Origin: Bacteroidales bacterium UBA6248 | GTDB lineage: Bacteria > Bacteroidota > Bacteroidia > Bacteroidales > Lentimicrobiaceae | Assembly: GCA_002441345.1 (NCBI GenBank) | Contig: DJVU01000006.1 | Coordinates: 159,019 to 223,018 of the forward strand | Length of the DNA: 64,000 bases | Direction of reading: 5' to 3' | Shown: positions 9,025-18,270 of the stretch, piece by piece | How the letters are laid out: each line of letters begins with the position of its first letter | Numbering within the stretch: the stretch's first letter is position 1 | The notes under the pieces: model-generated | The model's database searches: none | Told to the model about the DNA's origin: nothing | Seen by the model: the letters and a program-made list of their open reading frames with translations, nothing else | Translations under genes and position numbers: made by a program

Positions 9025-10308
9025 ATGCTAAAAATGGAGGAAAGCAAGATTACGATTTCAGGAGGGAAACTTCAGGTTCCGGACAGTCCAATTATTCCGT
9101 TTATTGAAGGCGATGGTACGGGTCCCGACATCTGGGCTGCGGCGGTCAGGGTAATGGATGCTGCAGTAGCCAAAGCTTACGGTGGATTGCGCAAAATTCA
9201 GTGGATGGAAGTACTTGCCGGTGAGAAAGCTTTTAACAGTACCGGCAACTGGTTGCCTGAGGAGACGCTGGAAGCTTTCAGAGAATATAAAGTAGGAATA
9301 AAAGGTCCACTTACCACCCCGGTAGGCGGAGGTATCCGTTCGCTGAATGTGGCGTTACGGCAGATCCTGGATCTGTACGTTTGTCTGAGGCCGGTGCGCT
9401 GGTTTACGGGTGTTCCTTCGCCGGTGAAGGATCCTTCAAAGGTTGATATGCATATTTTCAGGGAGAATACCGAAGATATTTATGCCGGCATCGAATTTAT
9501 GAGTGGTACACCGGAAGCTGAAGCGATGAAGAACTTCCTTCAGCAGGAAATGGGTGTCAGCAAGATCCGTTTTCCGGAATCCAGTTCTTTCGGCATAAAG
9601 CCTGTGTCGAAGGAAGGTACGGAGCGGCTCGTACGTGCAGCACTTGAATATACCATCAGCCGCGGATTGCCATCGCTGACGCTGGTGCATAAGGGCAATA
9701 TCATGAAATTTACGGAAGGAGCCTTTAAACTTTGGGGTTATAATCTTGCCCGCAGAGAATTTCCCGATCACACCTTTACATGGGCCGAATACGACGAAAT
9801 TGCAGCTGCTTCGGGTAAAGAGGCAGCCGATAAGGCACAGCAGGAAGCCGTTGAAGCCGGGAAAGTAATAGTAAAAGACGTTATTGCAGATGCTTTTCTG
9901 CAGCAGATTCTGCTACGCCCCGCCGAATATTCTGTAATCGCTACCCTCAACCTGAACGGCGATTACATCTCCGACGCCCTGGCAGCCATAGTTGGAGGCA
10001 TCGGAATTGCTCCGGGTGCCAACATCAATTATATGAGCGGTCATGCCATTTTTGAAGCAACCCACGGTACGGCTCCGAAATATGCCGGACTCGATATGGT
10101 AAATCCTGGATCGGTTATCCTCTCGGGTGCAATGATGCTCGAATATATGGGATGGAATGAAGCTGCAGCCCTCATCTATAAGGGTATTGAAACAAGCATA
10201 CTGTCGGGTAAGGTCACTTATGACTTTCATCGCCAGATGGAAAATGCAACTCGTTTAAAAACCAGTGAATTTGGTACCGAGATTGTAAATGCCATTAATA
10301 AAACCTGA
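9025..10308 (+). CDS. icd: NADP-dependent isocitrate dehydrogenase
   Basis: Oxidative decarboxylation of isocitrate to 2-oxoglutarate, making NADPH. The 427-residue protein is of the prokaryotic Icd type, with IEGDGTGPDI at the N-terminus, GIRSLNVALRQ and ENTEDIYAGIEF in the substrate site, and HGTAPKYAG near the nucleotide site. The serine in RSLNV is the position phosphorylated by AceK in enteric bacteria. ATG 9034 is an alternative start three codons in. Citrate synthase follows 34 bp later, so the two TCA enzymes that lead to glutamate are co-transcribed from the strong promoter at 8953-8982. Aconitase is not in the window. Confidence 0.96.
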   Translation: MLKMEESKITISGGKLQVPDSPIIPFIEGDGTGPDIWAAAVRVMDAAVAKAYGGLRKIQWMEVLAGEKAFNSTGNWLPEETLEAFREYKVGIKGPLTTPVGGGIRSLNVALRQILDLYVCLRPVRWFTGVPSPVKDPSKVDMHIFRENTEDIYAGIEFMSGTPEAEAMKNFLQQEMGVSKIRFPESSSFGIKPVSKEGTERLVRAALEYTISRGLPSLTLVHKGNIMKFTEGAFKLWGYNLARREFPDHTFTWAEYDEIAAASGKEAADKAQQEAVEAGKVIVKDVIADAFLQQILLRPAEYSVIATLNLNGDYISDALAAIVGGIGIAPGANINYMSGHAIFEATHGTAPKYAGLDMVNPGSVILSGAMMLEYMGWNEAAALIYKGIETSILSGKVTYDFHRQMENATRLKTSEFGTEIVNAINKT

Positions 10309-10342
10309 AACTTACAGCAAACCAAATATTATCCTCAATCCT

Positions 10343-11668
10343 ATGGCAAAAAGACTTAAAGATACCCTGTACGAAAAGATAATGGACTGGCGTCCTCGTA
10401 CGGAGAAGCTAATGAAAGAATACGGCAATGTGGTTGTCGATAAGGTAACGATCGGGCAGATTATCGGCGGCATGCGAGGGATAAAATCCCTGGTTTCCGA
10501 TATCTCATACCTCGACCCTTTGGAAGGAATCCGCTACCGTGGCTATACGCTTCCCGAAGTTTTTGAAAAGCTTCCGAAAGCCAAAGGAGGGGATATGCCT
10601 TTGGTAGAAGGCCTGTTTTACCTTCTCCTTACCGGCGACATGCCTACCGAGGAACAGGCAGCCGAAGTTGCCGATGAGTTCAACAAACGGAGGATACTGC
10701 CAAGGTACATTTATGAACTGATTGACGCCATGCCATGCTGCAGCCATCCGATGACGGTTTTTTCAACCGCAATTCTGACCATGCACCGCGAGTCGTTTTT
10801 CGCCAAAAAGTACCATGCCGGGATCAACAAACTCGATTACTGGGATCCCACGTATGAAGATTCGCTGAATCTGCTGGCAAAGCTCCCGGAAATCGCAACC
10901 TACACCTACGCGAAACTCTATCGAGACGGCAAACGCATACAGTCGAACCCCAACCTTGATTTCGGTGGTAATTTTGCCCATATGATGGGAATAGGAAAGC
11001 CATACGATGATGTATCGAGAATGCATTTTATCGTGCATGCTGACCATGAGGCCGGTAACGTAAGTGCACACACCGGACATCTGGTTGCCAGTTCCTTATC
11101 GGATGTTTACCTGTCGATCTCAGCTATGGTCAACGGACTGGCAGGTCCCCTGCACGGCCTTGCCAACCAGGAAGTTCTGCGCTGGTTGCAGGATCTGATG
11201 GAAAAAATGAACGGAGAAGTGCCTTCAAAAGAAGAACTTAGCCAGTTTGTATGGAATACCCTGAATTCGGGACAGGTAATCCCCGGTTTCGGACATGCCG
11301 TTCTGCGAAAAACCGATCCGCGCTACAGCCTGCAGCGTGAGTTCAGCCTTAAGTATATGCCGGAAGACCCACTGTTTAAGGTTGTCAATATGCTTTACGA
11401 GGTGGTTCCTCCCATTCTTCTGGAGCAGGGTAAGGCTAAAAATCCCTGGCCGAATGTGGATGCCCAGTCTGGTGTGATTCAGTGGCATTACGGCGTTAAA
11501 GAGTACGATTTCTATACCGTACTTTTCGGTATCGGCCGTTCCATTGGAATCTGTGCCAACATTATCTGGGACCGCGCACTCGGATATCCGCTTGAGCGGC
11601 CCAAATCGCTTACTACAGCAATGCTTGAAGATATTGCTGCCGGTAAGGAACTGGATATAGAAGACTAA
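10343..11668 (+). CDS. gltA: Citrate synthase, eukaryotic (mitochondrial-like) type
   Basis: Condenses acetyl-CoA and oxaloacetate to citrate. A 441-residue protein that aligns in style with the mitochondrial rather than the enterobacterial enzyme, with the segment VDKVTIGQIIGGMRGIKSL and long internal helices. The catalytic residues are visible: His in GPLHGLANQE, His in PGFGHAVLR and Asp in VDAQSG. The frame is open to 10289, inside icd; ATG 10343 (MAKRLKDTLY) begins the conserved region and avoids the overlap. It is the second gene of an icd-gltA unit with a 34-bp gap. Confidence 0.93.
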   Translation: MAKRLKDTLYEKIMDWRPRTEKLMKEYGNVVVDKVTIGQIIGGMRGIKSLVSDISYLDPLEGIRYRGYTLPEVFEKLPKAKGGDMPLVEGLFYLLLTGDMPTEEQAAEVADEFNKRRILPRYIYELIDAMPCCSHPMTVFSTAILTMHRESFFAKKYHAGINKLDYWDPTYEDSLNLLAKLPEIATYTYAKLYRDGKRIQSNPNLDFGGNFAHMMGIGKPYDDVSRMHFIVHADHEAGNVSAHTGHLVASSLSDVYLSISAMVNGLAGPLHGLANQEVLRWLQDLMEKMNGEVPSKEELSQFVWNTLNSGQVIPGFGHAVLRKTDPRYSLQREFSLKYMPEDPLFKVVNMLYEVVPPILLEQGKAKNPWPNVDAQSGVIQWHYGVKEYDFYTVLFGIGRSIGICANIIWDRALGYPLERPKSLTTAMLEDIAAGKELDIED

Positions 11669-11843
11669 ACGGTGCTTTGCCTTTCGGGCAACCGCCTGAA
11701 CCGATAGTACGGATGCAGGCTCCGGTTTGCTGATATTTGGCCTGCTTCTCACGGAATGCTGCATTGCAGGTTTCATGGGAAGCAGGTTTTTTTTAAATGC
11801 GGACTGCGTTATCAACTGGTTTTCTGATTTAAACATCCTGGAA

Positions 11844-12254
11844 ATGATAAAGCAAAAAGAGATTATCCTGCCACCGTTTTCACGGGGATTTCATCTTATC
11901 ACACATCTGGTGGAAAGAGAACTTCCTTCTCTTCCCGAAGCAGGGCTGCTGCACCTGTTCATCCGGCATACTTCAGCCGGGCTATGCATCAACGAAAATG
12001 CCGACCCGTCGGTTCTCTCCGATTTTGAAGTCATGTTTAACCGCCTGGTACCGGAGGGGCTGCCCGTTTATACCCACACCACCGAAGGCGAAGACGACAT
12101 GCCGGCGCACATCAAATCGGTGCTGTCGGGATCCGGGGTCACAATCCCCGTTACAAACAGCAGGCTGAACCTCGGAACCTGGCAGGGTATTTACCTTTGC
12201 GAATTCAGGAACAGGGGAGGAAGCCGGCGTATTGTAGCAACCATCTTTGCTTAG
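11844..12254 (+). CDS. YjbQ family protein (UPF0047)
   Basis: A 136-residue protein of the YjbQ/UPF0047 family, small trimeric beta-rich proteins; some members complement thiamine phosphate synthase mutants weakly, but the true role is uncertain. Family signatures: HTSAGLCINENADPSV, EGEDDMPAHIKSVL and LGTWQGIYLCEFR. The conserved His residues in these segments form a probable metal or phosphate site. The frame is open from 11727, but ATG 11844 matches the normal family N-terminus (MIKQKEIILPP). It stands alone after citrate synthase. Confidence 0.88.
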   Translation: MIKQKEIILPPFSRGFHLITHLVERELPSLPEAGLLHLFIRHTSAGLCINENADPSVLSDFEVMFNRLVPEGLPVYTHTTEGEDDMPAHIKSVLSGSGVTIPVTNSRLNLGTWQGIYLCEFRNRGGSRRIVATIFA

Positions 12255-12322
12255 CCGGAATAATCTGTCTTCCGCGAAAGCGGAGGGGTTATAGAAAGGG
12301 TTAAAAAAAACGTTAAAATACC

Positions 12323-13306
12323 TTACTTCAGATTTTCGTAATACCAGCGAATGGCTTCACGAAGTCCGCGTTCGAGATTGTATTCCGGATTATAACCCAG
12401 CAAGGCGGATGCCTTCTCAATCGAAGCCAGAGAGTGTCTGACATCTCCTGCACGGTCAGGCCCGTAAACCGGTTTTATGCCGGAGGCGGGTACCCCGAGT
12501 TCAGTGAGCATTTCTGTCAGCAAGCGAAAGAGTGTGTTAAGAGAAGTATTTTCTCCAAATGCCACATTATACACCGTGTTCAGGGCTTCCGGACTGTTGG
12601 TCAGCAGGGCCAGTTCGTTGGCCTGAATTACGTTGCTGATGTAGGTAAAGTCGCGCGATTGTTCCCCGTCGCCGTTGATTACAGGGGATTCACCCCGGAG
12701 CATCAGTCGTATGAATTTCGGGATAACGGCAGCATAAGCGCCTTCTGGATCCTGCCGTTTTCCAAATACGTTGAAATACCTGAGGCCGATGGTCTGCATC
12801 CCGTAAAGGGAAGAAAAATTTTCTGCATACAGTTCGTTAACATACTTGGTAATGGCGTATGGCGACAAAGGTTTCCCTATGATGTGCTCCACCTTTGGCA
12901 GCCCGGGATGGTCGCCGTAGGTAGATGAGCTTGCAGCATACACAAAACGTTTTACACCGGCATCGCGCGAAGCGATAAGCATATTTACAAATCCGCCAAT
13001 GTTTACGTTGCTGGTTGTGGCCGGATCGTTGATGGAGCGGGGTACCGAACCGAGAGCAGCCTGATGCAGAACGTATTCAACGCCTTCAGCCGCTTTGCGG
13101 CAATCGTCGGGGTTGCGGATGTCGCCCCTCACAAATTCAAAGTCCGGATGAGACATGAATTCATGGATATTCTCCATCTTTCCCGTACTCAGGTTGTCGA
13201 GACATACCACACGGTTTTTTTGAGAAAGCAAGCGTTCAATCAGGTTTGATCCGATAAAACCTGCCCCGCCGGTTACCAGAACGTTTGAAGATTCCAACTT
13301 ACGCAT
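12323..13306 (-). CDS. UDP-N-acetylglucosamine 4-epimerase-like SDR (WbpP/TviC type)
   Basis: An extended short-chain dehydrogenase that interconverts UDP-GlcNAc and UDP-GalNAc (or the uronic acids) for surface polysaccharide. The 327-residue protein has the NAD site TGGAGFIGSN (residues 12-21), the catalytic tract SSSTYGDHPG and the YxxxK pair in YAITKYVNELYA, followed by GLRYFNVFGKRQDP. The wording of this tract is that of the WbpP group (large-pocket epimerases). It starts 30 bp after the DUF4340 gene ends on the same strand, so it may be the last gene of the gldF-gldG operon. Exact sugar specificity cannot be read from sequence alone. Confidence 0.85.
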   Translation of the reverse strand: MRKLESSNVLVTGGAGFIGSNLIERLLSQKNRVVCLDNLSTGKMENIHEFMSHPDFEFVRGDIRNPDDCRKAAEGVEYVLHQAALGSVPRSINDPATTSNVNIGGFVNMLIASRDAGVKRFVYAASSSTYGDHPGLPKVEHIIGKPLSPYAITKYVNELYAENFSSLYGMQTIGLRYFNVFGKRQDPEGAYAAVIPKFIRLMLRGESPVINGDGEQSRDFTYISNVIQANELALLTNSPEALNTVYNVAFGENTSLNTLFRLLTEMLTELGVPASGIKPVYGPDRAGDVRHSLASIEKASALLGYNPEYNLERGLREAIRWYYENLK

Positions 13307-13336
13307 GTAATTTTTCTGTTTTTACTGCCGGCAGAA

Positions 13337-14398
13337 CTATTCTTTTCTTCCTGCTGTGAATGATGATAAAGGTTTGAGGATTTTATCAAAAACAAAGTAT
13401 TGTATCAGCACAAAGTCCTGGTCGTTGTTGATGAGCGCGTACATACGGTCTCTGTCGAAGGTGACCTCGGATCCGTCGAAAACATCGATTTCCGGTTCGG
13501 GAAGCATTCGCGGGAAGGTTTTTACGTTTTGGGTGGTTCCGTCTTTGGCATAAAGGGTAATCACGTGCATTGGTACGGGACTGGTAATTGAATCCCTGCG
13601 TTGCGGTTCCATGTCGTTAAAAAGAGCTTCGAAACGAATGTTGCGGAATGCATTCACAAAGGCCATCAGCTGAAGGGTATCGTAATTTCTCAGGGTTTTC
13701 GAATCTGCGAGCCGGATCAGCTCAAGGCTTATATTTTCCTTATTTACAACTTTAAACGACTCTTCGGGGCGGGAAGGATATTCCACGGTAATATAATCGA
13801 TTTCAGGCAGTTTTTTGTTGAAAACCGTATGTTCGCGCCAGTCGTTTTCGAGGGTTGAGTAACGGGTTGATACGTATCCTCTGAGTCCGGGAAGGTAGAT
13901 GACTACCGGTGCCGATGCGTTTTCCAGCAGGGCGTAAGTGCCGCTGTTGTCCATAGTGGCATCGCCAACGTAATATGTTTTTGTGAGTTTCTCAACGGGA
14001 AACAGGCGCAAGGAGCCGATTTTAATACGGTGTGTATTCTGAAAAACCTCCACTTTTACCGATTTGGCTGACAGCAGGGTCAGTACGTTGTTGTGTGCGG
14101 CTCTGGCAACCGGCTCCCGTACCGAAACATTGGCCAGTGTTAGCAGGAAAGTGTTGATATTTTCAGGATGTGCCCTGAATTTTCCGTTCATCATCCAGGT
14201 ACCGTCTTCTCCACGTTCCAGCAATATGGTACGATCGGACTTGTCGGCCATAAAAATTTTTGTAATGGCAGCGGTATCGGCAATGGCGAAATCACGGATT
14301 CCTGAATGCAGAGTGGTTTTTGAGCGGTTCAGGATTAAAAAGGCGGCAACGATGGCCAGCAGAAGGGTGATAATTAGTGTAAGCCTGTTTTTTCGCAT
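13337..14398 (-). CDS. DUF4340 domain protein of the GldFG-type ABC locus
   Basis: A 353-residue protein with one N-terminal membrane helix (about residues 7-24) and a large beta-rich outside region with the DUF4340 pattern (DGTWMMNGKFRA, then NTHRIKIGSLRL). Proteins of this family regularly follow GldG/ABC-2 accessory subunits, and here the gene lies 67 bp after gldG. It is likely an extracytoplasmic partner of that ABC complex. Its biochemical role is unknown. Confidence 0.8.
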   Translation of the reverse strand: MRKNRLTLIITLLLAIVAAFLILNRSKTTLHSGIRDFAIADTAAITKIFMADKSDRTILLERGEDGTWMMNGKFRAHPENINTFLLTLANVSVREPVARAAHNNVLTLLSAKSVKVEVFQNTHRIKIGSLRLFPVEKLTKTYYVGDATMDNSGTYALLENASAPVVIYLPGLRGYVSTRYSTLENDWREHTVFNKKLPEIDYITVEYPSRPEESFKVVNKENISLELIRLADSKTLRNYDTLQLMAFVNAFRNIRFEALFNDMEPQRRDSITSPVPMHVITLYAKDGTTQNVKTFPRMLPEPEIDVFDGSEVTFDRDRMYALINNDQDFVLIQYFVFDKILKPLSSFTAGRKE

Positions 14399-14465
14399 TG
14401 TAGGTATAGAGTTGTGTTTTACAGAAATGTCCCTTACAGGGATTTAATTGTATTCCGGTATTTGG

Positions 14466-16238
14466 TTAACGGGCATACCGGAATTTCCGGATCATAAACT
14501 GAATAAATCCGAGAAGAATAATCAGTAATACCGGGCCTGCGGTATTGATGATTTGCCAAAAGAGCAGGTTTTCACGTGCTCTTGTAACATCCAGAGCCCG
14601 AAGTTTGAGTTCGCGCGATCGCACAGCCATCAGTCCGGTATCGTCGCAAAGGTAATTAACGGCATTGAGCATCAGTTCGCGATTGCCGAAAGTTTGTCCG
14701 GTAAAACGGTCAAATCCCAGCGGGTAAGGTCTGTAGGTTCCCGAGGTAAACTGAACCTGGTTTTTGATAAGGTCACCGTCGGAGAAAACGATCATGCGGG
14801 TTTCGGGACTGCTGGCAGTGAAGCCGATTTCAGGAGCTTTTACGATTTCGTCGGGGATCCGGTTGGTGAAAAGCGATTCAAACGTACCTTCCAGCAGCAC
14901 GGCAACGGGCTGCGGGGCATGTGTGTAGTCGGCCGGATCGGGTTCGCGTCTGAGTATATCGAGACTGATCATAACCGGGGTGTTTGCTACCCGGGTGTAC
15001 CTGGAAGTTTTAAGAAGTACGGTTTTTCTTACGGAAGGATTTCCTACTGTATCGATGCTGCTGATGAATTCCGTACGCACAGCGTTTAGATTATTGACAA
15101 CCGGATGGTTAGAGGTGGCTGTCAGCACGGGGAAGTAGTACCAGGGGAAAAATTCAAACTGCGGCTGATTGCCTATTTGTCCGGTATAAAGGGGTATTGG
15201 CAGGGAGTTGAGGTCCAGTATCAGGTTGCTGTTGAGGCGCACTCCGTAGCGGAACAGCTGGTCGTTAAGATTTACGTCACGGGTAATGCCCATCGTGCGA
15301 TCCGAAGCCTGAATACTGTCCATGCTTGCAAAAACCGGGTCAATCAGCCAGAGAACGCGGCCGCCGCGCATGATGTACTGATCGATGATAAATTTATCCT
15401 TCTCGCTGAATACGGAGTCGGGTTTGGCAACGATTATTGCTTTGTATTTGTTAACGATGGTATAGGTTCCGTCTTCGTTTTCTCTGCGTTCGGTCAGGGC
15501 ATTTACTTTTCCATCGAGTTTCACCCGCTCCACTTTATAGTAATCGGAAAGGGCTGCGGAGATATCGGCTGTTTCGAGGCGGGATAATTCGCCGTGGCCT
15601 TCGGTGAATGCTATGGCAGGTTTGCTGGTTGTGCTCAGTTTCCGGATGGTATTGGAGATGTTGTATTCCAGTGACTGTATGGAGTTATTGATAATCAGAT
15701 CGGGAGGGGCTCCCATTTGTTCGGCGAGCAGATTGAGGGGCATCTCCCTGCCTTTGTGCGATACGATAGCTCCGGGGTATATACGTTGCTGCTGCTGCCC
15801 TTGTTTGGTTCTAACATTCAGATCGGTGGGCAGCAATCCCTGCTGTTCGAGGCGGGAAAGGATTTCGTTGCGGGTTTTGGCATCCGGAGCTTCAGAGGGA
15901 TTAATAAATTCGTACTGTATGTTGTCGTTGTATGCTCTGAATTCGTCGAGTAATTCACGGGTTGAGCGGCTCAGTTTCCTGAAACCGGCAGGGAACTCAC
16001 CTTCGAGGTACACTCTGAAATAGAAAATATCGTCGGTTTCTCTCAGCAATTTTTTTGTGGAGGGCGAGAGCGAGTATCTTTTTTCCGTTGTCAGGTCGAA
16101 GCGGGTAAAGATAAAGGAGCCGATAACATTCAGAAGAATAATGATAATAAGCCCCAGCGTCAGCTGAAGTATATTGTTGCGGCGTATATCCCTGTTCGTT
16201 GATTTTGCAGTGCTCATACTGTGGCTGAAATTAGGCAT
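14466..16238 (-). CDS. gldG: Gliding-motility ABC transporter auxiliary protein GldG
   Basis: GldG is the membrane-anchored subunit that pairs with permease GldF and ATPase GldA in an ABC system needed for gliding in flavobacteria. It is also present in non-gliding Bacteroidota, where its job is unclear. The 590-residue protein has an N-terminal membrane helix (about 24-46), the family segment DLTTEKRYSLSPSTKKLL, a long periplasmic part and a C-terminal helix (about 562-580). Its start codon overlaps the gldF stop (TAATG at 16236-16240), which supports ATG 16238 and translational coupling. No gldA lies in the window. Confidence 0.92.
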   Translation of the reverse strand: MPNFSHSMSTAKSTNRDIRRNNILQLTLGLIIIILLNVIGSFIFTRFDLTTEKRYSLSPSTKKLLRETDDIFYFRVYLEGEFPAGFRKLSRSTRELLDEFRAYNDNIQYEFINPSEAPDAKTRNEILSRLEQQGLLPTDLNVRTKQGQQQQRIYPGAIVSHKGREMPLNLLAEQMGAPPDLIINNSIQSLEYNISNTIRKLSTTSKPAIAFTEGHGELSRLETADISAALSDYYKVERVKLDGKVNALTERRENEDGTYTIVNKYKAIIVAKPDSVFSEKDKFIIDQYIMRGGRVLWLIDPVFASMDSIQASDRTMGITRDVNLNDQLFRYGVRLNSNLILDLNSLPIPLYTGQIGNQPQFEFFPWYYFPVLTATSNHPVVNNLNAVRTEFISSIDTVGNPSVRKTVLLKTSRYTRVANTPVMISLDILRREPDPADYTHAPQPVAVLLEGTFESLFTNRIPDEIVKAPEIGFTASSPETRMIVFSDGDLIKNQVQFTSGTYRPYPLGFDRFTGQTFGNRELMLNAVNYLCDDTGLMAVRSRELKLRALDVTRARENLLFWQIINTAGPVLLIILLGFIQFMIRKFRYAR

Positions 16239-17014
16239 TATGGTTTCCGGCTATCGGGGAGCGGCAGTTGTTTTTCCTGTTTTTCCCATTTTCTGCTTTC
16301 CAGAACAGTTTTAGTAAGAAGCAGGAAAATTACGATAAGGCTGAAAAAATAGAGCACATCCCGGGTGTCGATCACACCCCGGCTCATTGAGGTGTAGTGG
16401 GATTCTATTCCGAGCGACATTATGAACAGGTCGGCTTTCCCGAAAAGGGAGAGAGAGGCAATAAATCCGAATCCTATGTATGCGAATCCGCTGATCAGCA
16501 GTGAAAGCATAAATGCCACGATCTGGTTGTCGGTTATGGAAGAAACAAACAGGCCGATGGCAACAAAACCCGAAGCAAGAAACAGCAGCCCTATGTATGA
16601 ACCCCATAGTCCGCCCATATCCATGTTGCCTTTTGGCAGCCCGAGAAGGTAAACCGATGCAGCATAAATAAGGGTGGGAAGAAGTGCAATTACTACAAGG
16701 GTAACCCCTGCCAGATATTTCGACATTATGATCTGGGTATCGGTCAGTGGTTTGGTAAGCAGGAGTTCGATGGTTCCTCCCTTTTTCTCATCTGCAAACG
16801 AACGCATCGTAATGGCCGGAATCAGGAACAGGAAAACGTAGGGCGATAACATAAACAGGTTGTCGAGGCTGGCAAAGCCATAGTCGATGATGTTGAAACC
16901 CGAGGGGAAAACCCACAGGAACAGGCCGTTGATTATTAAAAATATCCCCACGGCAATGTAACCTATGAGTGAATTAAGAAAAGTAAAAATCTCTTTTTTA
17001 TACAGCGTGTACAT
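16238..17014 (-). CDS. gldF: Gliding-motility ABC transporter permease GldF
   Basis: ABC-2 type permease of 258 residues with six membrane helices. Family features are the N-terminal amphipathic stretch MYTLYKKEIFTFLNSLIGY, the helix pair around NGLFLWVFPSGFNI, and RSFADEKKGGTIELLLTKPL, the coupling segment shared by ABC-2 permeases such as NosY. It is the first gene of a tight unit with gldG (1-bp overlap), DUF4340 and the epimerase. The ATP-binding partner GldA must be encoded elsewhere. Confidence 0.92.
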   Translation of the reverse strand: MYTLYKKEIFTFLNSLIGYIAVGIFLIINGLFLWVFPSGFNIIDYGFASLDNLFMLSPYVFLFLIPAITMRSFADEKKGGTIELLLTKPLTDTQIIMSKYLAGVTLVVIALLPTLIYAASVYLLGLPKGNMDMGGLWGSYIGLLFLASGFVAIGLFVSSITDNQIVAFMLSLLISGFAYIGFGFIASLSLFGKADLFIMSLGIESHYTSMSRGVIDTRDVLYFFSLIVIFLLLTKTVLESRKWEKQEKQLPLPDSRKP

Positions 17015-17160
17015 ACAATGTGCTTAGGTAGCCTTTTGGGCTGGCTAAATTACTCAAAATTGCCATTTTGGCCGTGCGTTTTGGGATTTTTTGGCAAATG
17101 CGGATGTTGCTATCGGTGCTGATTTGCACACCGGCGGGTGTAAACCCATCCCCGAAAGGC

Positions 17161-17961
17161 TCAGGGTTCAAAATCAATGACTACGATATCGTCGTATTTC
17201 AATCCGAGCAAACTGGCTGCATTTCCTTTGTTGATGGCTATTTCAAGGTAGCCTGTTGTGCTGAAGAGTATGGCAATTTCGCCGTCAGGGACATCGCTGT
17301 AGGCATCCCTGACCTGCCCCTGTGAATGCGATTTGCCTTTGATAATAAGGTTGAACCTGCGCTTCATGCCGGTTTCAAGAAAGAGCTTTTCAGGGATATT
17401 AAGGAAAACATTTTCGTAATTGTCGATGTAAATAACCCTGCCCCTGATGGTTCCTCCGCTAACCTGTGGCTGCATACTGATAAGGGCCTTCAGTTCAGAG
17501 CGAACATCCCCGAGCTCCTCGATTGGTTTCCCCTGCGACAGGTGTATGGCTGCTTTAACAAACCGGTTACGTGTGGAGAAAATAAAATGTCCTGAATCCT
17601 GAGGAATGGTCAGTTCAACGATGGTATCGGGACGCTCATCGAAAAGCAGGGCAAAAATACCGTTATCAGCGCCAATAAAAAAGTGGTTCTTGTATTTCAG
17701 TGCTATGTGCGGGGTGTTTTCCGATTCTTCCGTGTTTATGCCGATAATGTGAACTGTGCCTTCTGGAAAATGCGACCAGGCATTTCGCAGTACAAACGAT
17801 GCCTGTTTAAGGCTGAAGGGTGGTATCTGATGCGAAATATCGACGATGGTAACATTGGGGTATCCGCTCAAAATGGCACCTTTAACCGCTCCACAGTAAT
17901 GATCTCTGGGTCCCCAGTCGGTTGTAAGCGTGATAATTCCCTTGTTTTTCGTTTCCTGCAT
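17161..17961 (-). CDS. SAM hydrolase / hydroxide adenosyltransferase (DUF62)
   Basis: Members of this family split S-adenosylmethionine to adenosine and methionine with water as nucleophile; close relatives SalL and FlA use chloride and fluoride. The 266-residue protein shows the family order: TLTTDWGPRDHYCGAVKG at the N-terminus (Asp in the SAM site), DISHQIPPF, GADNGIFA and, in the C-terminal beta-barrel, IDNYENVFLNI. The FDALIRT-type loop that marks halogenases is not evident, so hydrolase is favoured. The frame is open to 18015; ATG 17961 gives the normal family start. A TACATTTG -7 box at 18121-18128 could be its promoter. Confidence 0.85.
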   Translation of the reverse strand: MQETKNKGIITLTTDWGPRDHYCGAVKGAILSGYPNVTIVDISHQIPPFSLKQASFVLRNAWSHFPEGTVHIIGINTEESENTPHIALKYKNHFFIGADNGIFALLFDERPDTIVELTIPQDSGHFIFSTRNRFVKAAIHLSQGKPIEELGDVRSELKALISMQPQVSGGTIRGRVIYIDNYENVFLNIPEKLFLETGMKRRFNLIIKGKSHSQGQVRDAYSDVPDGEIAILFSTTGYLEIAINKGNAASLLGLKYDDIVVIDFEP

Positions 17962-18270
17962 AACAGCTTCTCGTATGACCCCGTAAGCCCGGGAAGTCTC
18001 AATCCGGATTCTCAATCACCGTCAGCTGCCTGTGATTCAGGCAATCCTGCCCCGGCGTTCATTCTGCAATTTAATTCGCAAGAATTGCTCCGCGCAGAGT
18101 TAGGTGTTAATTCAGTCCGGCAAATGTAGCTGAAAAATACAGCCTTTCTTCTGCAAATGTTTTTGCAAAATTACATTATTGTTTACACAGGCAAAATGCA
18201 ACGTTAATTTCATTTTTGCATCTGCATGGTGCAGCAGCCGGATTGTTTGGTATTTTTGCTTAAAACTGTC
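17962..18270. other. Divergent promoter region, no gene
   Basis: About 310 bp between the SAM hydrolase (minus) and the Dabb gene (plus). It holds one TAnnTTTG element per strand: CAAATGTA at 18121-18128 (minus) and TATTTTTG at 18251-18258 (plus). Several short TGCAAA/TTTGCA inverted words are present. No credible ORF; the minus frame 18112-18330 has no protein-like character. Confidence 0.5.

Noticed and set aside
11225..11836. 203-codon minus-strand frame
   Set aside because: Antisense to the end of citrate synthase; no family features.
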